Below are positions 48,991-60,740 of a DNA stretch of 64,000 nucleotides, one piece after another (the stretch's first letter is position 1; each line of letters starts with the position of its first letter). The stretch spans positions 1,805,256 to 1,869,255 of the forward strand of contig VZSE01010018.1 in NCBI GenBank assembly GCA_013398275.1. Reading direction: 5' to 3'. The position numbers were made by a program, and so were the translations under genes. The notes below the pieces were generated by a model. It saw only the letters and a list, made by a program, of their open reading frames with translations, ran no database searches and was not told where the DNA came from. The DNA is from Promerops cafer (lineage: Eukaryota > Chordata > Aves > Passeriformes > Nectariniidae).

Positions 48991-51266
48991 GCAAAGAGGA
49001 TGTTTGATTCCAGACTTGAATAATGAGATGAGATGCTCTGAAAATGTTTAAGTGGGTGGGTAGTGTGGCAGTTTTTACAGATGTGTCATGCAAAAGTTAA
49101 AGCACTCATAATTTGAAAAGCAAAAGGTAAGTGCCTTCCCCTTGGAAGGGCAACACCATACCCATTCCTGAATGCTTCCAGCATTGGTCTCGCTCTGTTC
49201 TGAAGTGGGAATCCAGCTGATGATCACTGAAATCAAATAATCTGGCTTTCTCTTCCCATTGATAGCAAGTAAAATACATTATGGAAAAACTGTTACGGCA
49301 GTTGTATTCATCTGTTACATTTTTGGAAAATGGAGCATTCTCCATCTCCATCTAATGGTGGCTATTGAGAAGTGTGATGGACTGATAATTAGAGTTGTGT
49401 GGGCAATTAGAGCTGTGTTGTTCAATATTCTCTTTTAAATCTAAGGCAGATTTGCTCAAAATTTAGCTGTCTTCTGATGAGCTTGCTAGCTGTGTAAGGC
49501 TTTGATTTAGGCTCTGGCAGAGGTGGCTGAGTGTTTTCAGTTTGCTTTGGTTTCTTTGAGCGCCTTTGGCAGAATTCTTGGTTTCTTGGATTTTTCACAG
49601 CATCATCTTTCTAAAAACACCAGAGCAGCTCTTGAATTATGTGCTGAGATTATCGTCCTTTCTAGCTCTGAATTTAATTTGCAAAGTGATACAAATGATA
49701 AAAATACAGACCTTTATTGTTAAGACTTGACAGTAATGTAGAAATCTGTGGCATTTTTAGTTCAATCTATGGAGTTAATATTGCTAGTTTTGCCAGGTAT
49801 CCTTATAAGAAATGAAATCCAACTTTACATGCAAGTCTGGTGATAGAATGACTTAAACACTTGCTGGAAAGGGGCTATAACTTGTATGCCTGGAGGTATT
49901 CCCCTCAAGGTTCAGACTGCCCTACAGCTATCCTTGCTATTATATACCCTACTCCTTTTAGGATTCCCATTTTTTCTGGGAGTACAAAATCAGGTTAATT
50001 CATAGTCTTTCCATTTATGCATAATCATGAAGTTTTGCAAATGAAATGCCACAACGTGTGATAGGTCCCCAGAAAAGCACAGTATTTATGAAAAACAGTT
50101 TAAACAAGACTTCTTTAATTATATATGCAAGTAATATGCATTGGAAGAACTGGCATCAAGTTCCTGACTGCATTTGAAGTGGCTTCTTCTGCAGTCTCCT
50201 AAAGCATGAGTAAGTAAAATGGATTTTAAATTGCATTATTAGGGCTCACAGTTCATAGCAGTCCCTTTTTTTAAAGAAATGGGCCTATTGTATGTTTTTT
50301 CTTGGAAACCATAAGCAAAATACTGCAACTATGCTGTTAAAACTTCCAAAACTCTTATTATACTAAAAAAAGTAAACAAAAGAATGTCCGCATGCAATTT
50401 ATTTTTTACAAGGGGACTGTGTGTGGTCCACTAAGAAATAGTAATACGAAAAATAAAAATGTCTTCTAATAGTCAGCTTGGGTCTAGTGGAGGTGCTAGC
50501 ATATATTAATCTTTCTGCCTAAGAGGTTGTTAGTAAGAGAAATTAAACTCTGCTACTTTGATTTTTTCTCAGTGTTATTGAAGGGTTTGTATGCAGAAAT
50601 GTGTGCATTTATCACATGGTTCCATGATAGCTGCCTTTTGAATACCCAAGTAATTTCAACAAACTGAATCTTTGCATTCTAAAGCATTCCTTAGTTGCAA
50701 TGACTGGGCCTCTTACTTCCCAAACTTTCAGGTCAGGAGCCATGAACCTTTTACCTTTTGGAGGCTCTGAAGCCTCTAGCTGTGTGCTGTTCTAGAACCA
50801 AGTTACCTTCTCCTCCCAATAACTTGGGTAACCATTTTCTGGGCTTACAGGACAGTTTTAGTTTGAACTACCACATATGACTGAACCATAAACTAGCAGG
50901 CATTCAGTCTTTGTTCCAAACAAAAACTCACTTTTATTTCAAACAGTGTAAGAGATAAAGGAGTGTATTTCCACATCTTGTTCCATTACTTCTCTCAGTG
51001 AAAAAGCCAGAACTGATTATGGCACCAAGAAGTCTTCATTTCTCTTTATCAGTGTCTTCTAGAATGTGATTTCTCCAGTGATGTTTCTCTTTCTCTCCTT
51101 TAAAGGAAAAGGAAACCATCACCTCACTTCAGTTAATTTTTGTTAGATGACCTTCTGACTGGTCTTATCAGATGATTAAAAAATACCTAATACCTGAAGT
51201 GTGGCTAACTACCACTCTTGTGCAACAAAAATCGGGAAGATGCTACTACTCCTCTTATCTCAAAGG
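48991..51266. other. Unique DNA, no supported gene
   Basis: No repeat, RNA or coding exon recognised. Confidence 0.5.
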
Positions 51267-51289
51267 ATGTTCAAATTAAATTTGAACAT
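51267..51289. repeat. 10-bp perfect inverted repeat
   Basis: ATGTTCAAAT, loop TAA, ATTTGAACAT. It lies about 200 bases left of the CR1 ORF2 fragment, in sequence not recognisable as CR1. Confidence 0.95.
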
Positions 51290-51464
51290 TATTAAAATAA
51301 ATAAATTATTCACAGAAGGTTTTGTCCAAACAGTATTCATGAAGATTTACTTTTCCCTCTCTGCCAAGCCTGTCTCACTTATCCCGCAGATGAAAACTTT
51401 CTCCTGTTTTGATACAGTGTTCACAAAGACAACATGGAAGACAAATGTGTTTCATTCTAAAAGG

Positions 51465-51765
51465 AGTTCTCATGGGCAGGTACACAGAACTGATGTGGTC
51501 AGAGAAGTCAAGCTGTCCTTAAGGAAACCTACAGGAATACTTCAGTGGCCAGTGTGGATGAAGATCCTGGACAAACTCAAACACAAAAAGGAAGCCTGCA
51601 GAGGGTGGAAGCAAGAACAGGTAGCTTGGGAGCAATACAGAGAAATTGAGCCACCAGGGGTCAGGTTAGGAAAGCTAAAGCCTTGACAGAATTAAATCTG
51701 GTCAGGGACATCAAGGGCAGCAAGAAAAGCTTGTAAACTTTTACAGACTGCTATAGTTATGGGTC
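51465..51765 (+). pseudogene. CR1 LINE ORF2 fragment (endonuclease to reverse-transcriptase linker), decayed
   Basis: The frame at 51201-51686 ends in conceptual protein with KLKHKKEACRGWKQ, QVAWEQYREI and VRLGKLK. This resembles the CR1 ORF2 segment between the endonuclease and reverse transcriptase ('LK.KKE.YR.WKQG.VTWEEYR...VRKAKAQLEL'). After a stop at 51682 the homology resumes in another frame (ELNLVRDIKGSKKS, 51690-51733), so a small indel separates the two halves. No RT catalytic motifs follow and the upstream part (51201-51460) does not look like CR1. It is a short internal CR1 remnant, unlike the usual 3'-end copies elsewhere in the window. No function expected. Confidence 0.75.
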
Positions 51766-54700
51766 CAAAGGTTTAAGCTGTGACAAGCTCCATTAGTGCT
51801 TGGATTTGTTTCTTCACCACTGCGTTAGCAGCTCTTCTTAACACTGGTGTCTTACCACAGTGAGGCTGCACTGGTGTAAACTGGTATGCCCAGAGTGTGA
51901 GGACACACCTAGACACGCAGCAGTGGTGGGAGATTCTCCCCTGAAAGTGCAGACTGTGGAGCAGAGGCCACATCTAATGAACAAAAAGCAACCTCTCCTC
52001 CTCTTAGGTCAGGGCCTGGGAAAGATGCAAAGTCTTGTAGCCTCAGCATTTTTGTTACACTGTATTAAGATTTTACCAACCTTATCTCTTACAGCATTAC
52101 AGGTGCTGTTCAAATCATTTGCATAAAATATATCAACCAAACTGTATTTTGAAATAACAAATTACATGGATCAAATTAAAAGAATTAGTACAGAATAGGG
52201 CTGACTGCCAATGAGTGTCCTCTGGCTTCTACATCTCATTTTGAGATGTAAATTGGAGTGCTTTTGTGGCAGTCCAGCCTTCTAACACGTACATCTCAAC
52301 AGGTCACTTTCCTGATTAACCTTCAATTGCTCGAGAGGAAGGCTCCAGCACTGGCCACCACTAAAACTGAATTTTATTTTTATGAATTATATTTCATATA
52401 CTGATAGTAGAAGACATAACTATTAAGTCTCTTCCATAGTGATCATCAATCTGTGTCCCGGATTACTCTTGACTTAGAACAATTACCCTTTTTATGTACT
52501 ACTCCTATTGAGACAAGAACTCAAACAGAGAATAATAATGCCCAATAAAGTCAGAAGGCTTCCAACACAATAAATATGCCCTAGAGAATTTTTGGTTTTA
52601 TTATCAAGTAGCATGGGTTTCAAGGCATGGCTGTTGTCACAGTGCTGGCTAGAAAAGTGAAGACTATCTTGGTCTGTCCTAGACAGTTACATTTGTGTGA
52701 TAATGTGTGTGTTGTTGGTTTGGTAAACTTACATATATATCCGGCTTAGTATTTTTTTATAATTTCATTTTTTCATAATTTCATCATGTCTGTGTTCTTC
52801 GAACTAAAGAGTAGCTTTCCCAGTAGACCCAGAGCTGAGGATGCTCGTGATTTCCATACTGGCCATGCACCATGATAGCACTGCTGTTCTTCTGCTTCTG
52901 CCTTTGTATTTATGGACTTGGTTTTGGCAGATCTTGAGCTTCGGCAGCATTTGTTCCACCACTTTTCATTTGGATCTGCCTGCTACTTCGTTTTTATTTC
53001 AATACTGGTTTCTACTCCACGGGCTTTCCATCAATGATTTATTTTCCAGTTGCAACAATCCTGAAATGTGGAGGGGTGAAATTGCTTTTTCACATAGTCT
53101 AGAAAGTTGCTAAAGGGACTGAAAAACTTCGCTCAGCATTCTCTTTGAAGCATATTTCTCTGTGATGGCTTCAGTCTTTCCTTGCTCACTGTGATAAGTT
53201 GCGTAACTCCATGTTGCTTATTAAACATTCTGCCACTTGTAATTTCTAGTTCTAAATACTTCAAATACTAACTTAATGCTCTTGGATAATGCAATTGGAT
53301 TGAAATAGCTGCTTTTGCGTGTGCCTACACATGATGCTGTGAGTAACAAGTTATTTGTATTCTTAACTTCACAGGTAAAATTTTTACCTCATCTAAAGAA
53401 TCCATGTTTGAATACCAATACTTTAACATTCAGTAAAAATAGCAACAGCTACCCGTTGTGTCATTGCTAATGCATGTGTCTTTCTTTTAGTTTCCCTTCA
53501 TATATATCATCTATTTAGTATTCCCCACAAAGTTGATGAAAGCCAGCATTTTATTTCTTGTTTCTGTGCCCACAAGTGAACTTGCAGTGTGTCAGAAAAT
53601 TTGCTTCATGCTAAGGTAGTCAGAAGCAGGAAATTAAAGCAAGTCATTCTGTTTGGTTTTAGAATAAAAAGTCAAATTGTGTTTATGTGCAAAGAAAGCA
53701 AGATCACTTCTAAATAAACAGAATATTTCCTTTCAGATATTTCCAAACAGAAATGATCCTGCAAGTGTACGATAGAGGGTATCAGCTTACTCAGGACTTC
53801 TGGTGCCCCTCAGTCCTGCTGGACTGGCTGGGTCCTGGTTTCAGATATCTGTGAACCACAGCTAAACTGAACAGCTTTGGCACTCTACTACTGTTGTGTT
53901 TAAACTCCTGAAAGTACACAACAAATTTCTGCTATCTGCTGGCAGGGAGGTGATTTTCAACTTTTCTACTTTATATCCACATAAATAAAATAAATAGGAT
54001 TGGGTTGTTATTTTTAGTTCAGGCATGCAATTGTCTGTGCTGTTTAATTGTTTGTGTGCTCCCTGACACAGTTTTGGCCTGTGGCTCAATCTGTCCTAAG
54101 CAATAGCACAAGCCAAGTAATATGATACAGCAGTATGGATATGCATCCTATTTTTAGTGACCAGAATTAACAGTACAGTTGTGAGTCTTGCCATTCTGTC
54201 CTCTGGAGCTCAGGCTTTCTCATTAAGACAATGCAATGCTTCTTTTGGTCTTTCAGTACCCCTCTCACGGAGCTAACAGGCTGGGCTGTCAGGGTAAAGG
54301 CTGGACTTGAGCTGTCTTCCAGGCTTCTTGATCCACAGCACAGAGCCTCAAACCCAAGGAGCTGGTTTGCATAGGAGCCTTCCAGGGAATTGTTAATCAC
54401 CTTGCTCTTCCTCAGAAGTCTGCTAAAATTCATGGTGTTTTAGTGGGATTTTTGATTTGTTTGCTTGTTTTCATTTAAGCTACTTTGCTTTCATGGTTTT
54501 TTTTAAGGGATTTCTGTTTCCTTTTGCAATTCCAAACAGTAACATTACTCATCTCATGAGAGTCCTGCTGAGAGTGAAGTATTCTCTTCAGGTTATTGAT
54601 TTTTGAATAGAGAGTGCCAGCAAGCAAAGCAACTTCACAGAAATAGAATTTTCATGTTGTAGATCTGAGACCACCAGCTATCCTACCTAGACATGAGAAA

Positions 54701-55625
54701 GTCTATTTGCTGCTAGAAAATAATTTCTGCCATTTTCTAGACAACATCAAATGAGTGAGAAAAGGTGGTAGAACAAATTAGGCCTTGCTCTACATTATGG
54801 AGATAAACCCATCTCCAGCACTGAATCCCAGTTTATTTAGGCTCACCCAATAGCAATGCCATAGCACTCTATTTGGTATTGTAACTGAACTGAATTTCTT
54901 TTTCTGAAAGGACAGAAGACCTGAGTCAGTCTGTTTTCTAGAAATGTATATGAATATTACAGCCAAGTTTCTCAGCAAAACAGTGGGCAAAAAGAAAAAC
55001 ATCCACCCCTCTTCTATGATCAGCTCCCCAAGAGGAAATGATAAGAAATATCAGCATATACTAAAAATAATTTTAAAAAAGAAGAGCAAACAAACCCCTG
55101 AAATCCACAAGGCATTTCAAACATCAGCTTAAGTAAATATGACTCTCAGAGATGCTAACCACCCACAGCTCCTAAAAGATTTTAATCAGCAGTTTGACTC
55201 AGCAATGAAGTAGTTTCCACTTGATTTTAAAGTTTAAGCAGTACTGTTTCAAATGTGGTATGAGAAACTTTAATCAAGTTCCCAAATTTTTATGTTTCCA
55301 TAACATGATGAGAATTTATACCTAGATGTTGATTATAGGTAGTAACCTGTTAAAAAGTCACCCGTAAAATAGCTTACACAAGAATGTTATACCATTAATG
55401 TTTTAAGATCCAGAAACTTCATGAATAAAGGCTGAACATTGTGAACATGCATGACTTTGCCAGCACTAAACAAAGTCCTTTACTTTGGAACTATACCATA
55501 GATATGTAAGTAATGCTAAGCTTAACGTGTAAAGAAAATGTTCTTCTCTTTTTCTCAGTATAGATGCCAACCTGCCAAGGTTTAACCATGGAGAATTTTA
55601 TTCTCACAGCTGCCTATGGAAGAAA
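51766..55625. other. Unique DNA, no supported gene
   Basis: Region 51770-52030 is somewhat GC-richer, with open frames on both strands and no domain. At 53373-53389 the palindrome AGGTAAAA-T-TTTTACCT overlaps an acceptor/donor-like CAG/GTAA. No transposon recognised. Confidence 0.5.
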
Positions 55626-55680
55626 ATTATAAATTATATATAATATATAATTTTATACATTATAAAATATATAAAATTAG
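55626..55680. repeat. Self-complementary AT-rich tract
   Basis: Nearly pure A/T with repeated ATTATA/TATAAT words. It can fold into several alternative hairpins. Typical of AT microsatellite decay. Confidence 0.85.
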
Positions 55681-57720
55681 GACCTCTTATGCACCATTTA
55701 AACTTGTGTACTAAGAGCAGAACTAAGCCCAGGAAACCTCATGTTTATGTTAGGTAACAGAATTGAAAGGAATTTGGGGTTTTTGGTGTCCAAACCAAGC
55801 TGTCACAGGAAATAAGATGGCAAATTTATTATAAATGGATCTGCATTGACTTTAATTATGTTAGAATGGGACCCATTGCATTCTTTGCTTGCTTCTCATT
55901 ACAGAAATTGTCTTCCAACTCATGTGACTGTATTGACAATGCTTTTAGCAAACTTTTGATTAGAACTTTGCACTGAAACAGACAGTAAGTGCTCAAAGAC
56001 AGGTTCCCCTCTTGAAAGGACATGCTCAGCAGATGAGCTTGGAACTTTGTCTCCATATTGCACCTATGTTCTTGCAGCATTGATTAGTTTGTCCTGGATG
56101 CACAGTCCAAGCACAAACTGTGATGACTTGTGCATGGCAGCAGGGTCTCTAAGTTCAACTGATATGTCCATATTAGGTTTACCTCTAAGCTTTCATTATA
56201 ACTCTATTTTCTTCTGAAGTATTTTTTTATCAGCAGTTAATTGCCTCTGATTTGGACAGCTTTCAATTACAATTTTTTGACATTGTTCTGTTGTATTCTC
56301 CATAACTCCTTACAATTAACATAAAGAGTATCTACAGATGCTGTCTTGGGATGTATTTCTACAGTGTTTTCTAGGAGAAATGTCTCAGTGAACAACTAAT
56401 GACCATGTTGGGAAGGGGAGCTATTTAAATTAGATTCTCAAAAATCCAATGGAAGAAAACAATCAAAACACTCACAGGTTTTTAAGGTTGAAACATGATT
56501 TCTGCCATGTTTTCTTTCCTGCTGCAGTTGCGCTCCACATACCTTTGTATAAGCCATTTTTAAAATCAGAGACAATCTCTTGATGTATAGAACTGTTTCT
56601 CCATAACCCCATCACTTCACTTTTTTACTAGCAAGGGAGCATTCTACTCTTCATTTTAACTGAGTGATTCTTTTTATTTTCAAAGAATGTTTTCCTTTGT
56701 TATTTTGAAGTTATATACAAGTTTTTTTCTAAAACAAATTAGATCTACTATAACTTTAAAGTCGTCCACTTTCTGCCCTTGACTTTGAAATTCAGAGTAA
56801 AACCAATATTTTTAGCTCTGTTTATATGCGATATGACATACCAACACTGGCTCTGAGACAATTTTAAAGGTAAACTATATAACCAATCAGAGATGGCTCT
56901 GAGTTCTCTTAAACACTGACTTCCATTCACAGCAACCTTGTGCACTTTTGGAGCTTGTCAATCTCCAGAGAAAGAAATAGATCCCACAAATTACTGTGAT
57001 TTGCTTTTCCAGATCTGTTTCTACTTAAACTTGCTCACTTTATTGAATGTAGACTTGCTCTCCTTGTCAATGCAATTTCTTTAGTAGTCTTCTTTTGGCT
57101 CGTCTTTCTCTGGTTGCATTTTAAGTATTTTGTGTGGGTAACACTTCCTCAGAGTCTTTTCCAGACTGTGGGACTTGCATTTCAGATTTAGCAACTGGAT
57201 GTCTAGTTTATCCCCCTCCTTTTTTTTTTTTTTTTTATTTTCTTTCCTCTTCTCTTTTAGGGGCCATAGAATAGCTAATGTGCCGCAGAAGACTTTGCCT
57301 TTGCTATTTCACTCTTAAAAGTTTCTCTGACTCTTAAGAACTTGTCTGTACATCTTTAGGTCCATGGATAGTTGCATAGAATTCATCCCACTTTGGAAGG
57401 AGTGGGAGTAACAGTTACATTACCTAAAACTTTATTAGATTATTTTTTATTGCAAATAAATAAAAATATACATACCTGTTTACTTCATTTGAATTAATGT
57501 ATTGCTAAAAACCTTAAACTCTATTATGGTACAAATGCATGAATTGAACTCATAGGATTGTAAAAGGACATTTATTTGCTCAAGTTGCAGGTTGGTAGTT
57601 GTTTCATCCAATAAGTCTGAAAATTAATCAAACCCAAAAAATGAAAAAACCTGTTCTGTAAACTTAGAGAAGAATATAAAAGGGACTGTCCACAAGATCA
57701 TTGCAGTTGATGATAATGTT
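55681..57720. other. Unique DNA, no supported gene
   Basis: A T17 run lies at 57220-57236, followed shortly by CTTTTAG/GGGCC, which looks like a splice acceptor but is not followed by a recognisable exon. Confidence 0.5.
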
Positions 57721-57804
57721 ATCATAGATGTATGATATAGTATGGCTTGAAAGGGACCTCCTGAGGTCAGTTAGTCCAACTGTCTGCTCAAAGCAGGGTT
57801 AAAT
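57721..57804 (-). mobile_element. CR1 LINE 3' tail fragment, diverged, antisense
   Basis: ATCATAGATGTATGATATAG tail, then GGCTTGAAAGGGACCTCCTG, AGGTCAGTTAGTCCAACTG and CTCAAAGCAGGGTTAAAT. It matches the terminal guide region of an older CR1 subfamily. Only about 85 bp. Confidence 0.87.
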
Positions 57805-58342
57805 CCTATTTTTCCTTAAATTTCAACAAAAGTTCTAGACAAAAACAGAATCTTTCTATGAAAATAATTTCTAACAGATTCCAAAAGATAGCTGACAATG
57901 TTCTGTCACAGTTCAAGGGTAGAATGAAAAGTTTCAAATATGACTAATCTCTTTTGTAGTGATGGGATTCAAAACAATTTCGTAGGTTTGTAGGGCTTCT
58001 GAATACAATCTATTATCAGAGTGGAAGCTGCCATTCATCTCCTGGTAATGGGTGCCACTAAATAAGGTACACCTTTTCAGATGTAGTTTTATTTTTATAT
58101 GCTTTATATGCTGTCAAGGAGGGAAGGATATTGTAGAAATAGGACAGGTGGAACAACCAGTGTTGGAGTTGAGTACTGTCTTTATCTACACTGAGTAATG
58201 CCTTTCTCTTCTCTAAACTCAGACTGACTCAAGAAGAATTATGGCTAAGGCAAGGCTTTTACACAGATATCTGGGCATGCCTTTGTAGTGACATATCTTT
58301 ACAGATTGCTTCAAACATTAAGGATAAAAGCATTTGAAGAAC
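57805..58342. other. Unique spacer between two oppositely oriented CR1 tails
   Basis: No gene recognised. The flanking CR1 fragments point outward (3' ends at 57.72 and 58.52 kb). They differ in subfamily, so they are probably independent insertions. Confidence 0.45.
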
Positions 58343-58517
58343 CCCTGGAACAGCTTGCTCAGAGAGGTCATCAATGTCCCATCCCAGGAAGAATTCAAGG
58401 TCAGGTTGGGTGAGGCACTGAGCAACCTGGTTTAATTTAAGATGCCCCTGCTCACTGCAGGTTGGACTAAATGACCTTTAAAGTTCCCTTCCAACCAAGC
58501 CACTCTAGAATTCTTTG
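58343..58517 (+). mobile_element. CR1 LINE 3' end, sense
   Basis: Blocks in order: CCCCTGGAACAGCTTGCTCA, GAGAGGTCATCAATGTCCCA, CAAGGTCAGGTTGGGTGAGG, ACTGAGCAACCTGGTTTAAT, CTGCTCACTGCAGGTTGGAC, TAAATGACCTTTAAAGTTCC and CTTCCAACCAAGCCACTCTA. Standard avian CR1 3' end, about 175 bp, moderately diverged. Confidence 0.95.
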
Positions 58518-59379
58518 GTTTGATTTCAATCCAGCATAGAACTTTGGTTGTCTTGTTCTTAAGTGCTCCAGTTGTCCCAGGAGAAAATACAGTTTCTAAC
58601 TGCTTAGGACAAATTAGGTCTCAGAACCACTCCCCCATGTGACATACTTTTAGGGTTTAGAGCTGTTTTCATGAGACCTGGAAAAGGAGAATCAAATCTG
58701 TACTCAGCAGTCCTAATAAAAAATGATTGTCCTATTTCTGACAGTACATGGAGTAACTTAAGCCATTATGCACTTATAATAGGTATAGGGTGTCTCATCT
58801 CTTCCTTTGCTATAGTTATCAAATATGTACAAGTGTGTCTGAATAAATCCTTTTCCACTGGTAATAACCTGAACTTGTTCTCTCACATCCTTGATTTCAG
58901 TGTAATCAACAAAAAGTTTATTTATCTTACTTTGTGAATTCACTCACTAGTTCAGTTCAAAAGGAAGATCAGCTTGAAATACCTCTTGAAGCTTTAACTC
59001 TTCAGGTTTCACTTAGTTCTTTTTACGTTTAGTTTTTAATTTTATTTGGTTATTTATTTATTTTACAAAGGTTGTGCACGGTGTCAAGGACAAATGGAAA
59101 AGCAATGAGATTTTTAAGATATTGTCTAGATGGAATCTAGAGCAACATACTTAGGTACACCCAGTGCAGTTCAAGGCTAGCAGTTCTTATTCAGTTAAGC
59201 CCATTATGACTTCTGGATTTGATTCCTGAACTTTTGCCTGAACTGTCTTTTCAAGCAAAAGATCTTTGATTTGTCAGGTAAAGCCAGTAGGCAGAAGATT
59301 AAAAAAAAGCCCACATTCATCAAATTCATCCAGTGGTACCAGTAGTTGTGAGATTCTGAAATATCTTTCCTTTCAGTAC
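58518..59379. other. Unique DNA
   Basis: No gene. A 19-base word at 59109-59127 recurs exactly at 60800-60818. Confidence 0.45.
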
Positions 59380-59720
59380 ATGGCTTATTTTTAATTAAAT
59401 TGGCAAGTCTTCAATTATCTTAAGTAACTAAATACATTATGTATTCGTTTAGAGACCCTATATCGAGTCTTAGTGCGAGTTGCACTTATTTTGACAAATT
59501 TTAGGCAGAAAATTTCTCAGGGGAGTCCTGCTTTCTGTCATTCAAAAAGCTTTTATAATCATTTAGTCCAAAATGGTGATGTAGGCCGAAGTTTGAATCC
59601 CTGGCATATTGCTATAATGCTGCATTAGCTTAATCCTTCATTTTCTTGTCAATTAAGGACTTATCTTTATTCACAGATTCACTTATCTGTTATTCTTAGA
59701 GTATTTTAATGCTAGTAGTT
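59380..59720. other. Candidate conserved noncoding element
   Basis: Repeat-free, with CpG-bearing words (TATATCGAGTC, GTGCGAGTTGCAC, GGCCGAAG) among homeodomain-like ones (CATTAGCTTAATCC, GTCAATTAAGG). Retained CpGs inside AT-rich, non-coding, non-repeat DNA argue for constraint. Confidence 0.4.
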
Positions 59721-59943
59721 AAAATCCCTTTGTTTATGGCAATAAGGCACCATTCAGTTTGTGAACTTTATAAAACCAACCTCTGCCAATTTTGCTGTTT
59801 GAGAATTGCTGTAAAGAAGTGTTCCCACAGTAATTACTTATTCCAGAGATGTTCACTAAAGAATGAAGTAAGGGGAAAGTGTATAAAACAATTGTGCACC
59901 GAGGCAAGTTTTACCCAGCACCTTCCCAGCAACTATAGGGCAT

Positions 59944-59990
59944 TAAAACAAAAAAACCCCAAAAACCACAAAAAACAAAACCAAAAATCC
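59944..59990 (+). repeat. A/C-rich low-complexity tract
   Basis: A runs interrupted by CCCC, CCAC and ACC, similar in style to the tract at 22.0 kb. Confidence 0.85.
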
Positions 59991-60059
59991 TTGCATAACA
60001 GTACACAGAAATCTGTTGTTTAATGCAGTTGCATATAGTGACTTTGCAAATATTGGCAA

Positions 60060-60740
60060 TTACTTAAGGTATTCACATTTAAATTAGATCTGGCCAAAAG
60101 GTTGGGAAAAAGTGAGGGAGGAGGAGCAGGGTGGGGGTTGGCAACAGCTTTTCAACGTGGGGTTCAGCTGCCCATCATTACTCACTTTCAATGGTTTGGG
60201 TCATGGCTAGTGTCACTCATTTTAATACACACTTAGTGACACTGAAGCAGGAATGGTCAGGCTGAGATAAAGAAATATATAATAAACAAAAATTGTCACA
60301 AAATGTTTCCAGTTGAATATTTCTTATGGCACATGAGCTGTTCTTTTTTTTTTAAAACATGGTTGCATTTGAAAATGTATTTTAATTTTAAGTGTGGGGT
60401 ATGAAGGAAGAGAGCGTACTATTAACATTCAATGGCAATTGTGGAAAAATGCCATGAGTTTGTACTTGGAGCATTTCATTTCAGCAGTACTGATAGAATG
60501 CATTTAGACCAGCAAACTGTTGTTGAAAGCTTTGTGAAAACTTTAATGAGGCCAGGAGTTTACCCATGGCAACTGCCCCAGTCACTTCAAGCATCACTTC
60601 TGAGAAACAACTAGCAAATCTGGAAGCTTTTATTTTTGGGCTACTGGAGCAGATCTGATCAACAAAAAGCATAAAAAAAAATTTTACTTCAAAATGGAGT
60701 AAATTCTGCCTTGGAGACTCTCGGTGTAAATGCATCATGT
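60060..60740. other. Candidate conserved noncoding element
   Basis: Repeat-free over nearly 700 bases. Notable words are TTCAATGGCAATTGTGG near 60428, a TGAGGCCAGGAGTTTACCCA block near 60547 and TGTAAATGCATCATG near 60724 (octamer/ATGCAT-like). Both-strand open frames (60432-60614 + and 60481-60738 -) coexist without domains, as expected for constrained noncoding DNA. Confidence 0.42.

Noticed and set aside
57721..58517. A single inverted CR1 pair forming a composite element
   Set aside because: The two tails differ clearly in subfamily and divergence, so independent insertions are more likely than one event.
59585..59605. GTTTGAATCCC resembling a tRNA B box
   Set aside because: No A box at the right distance and no cloverleaf arms. 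Chance match.
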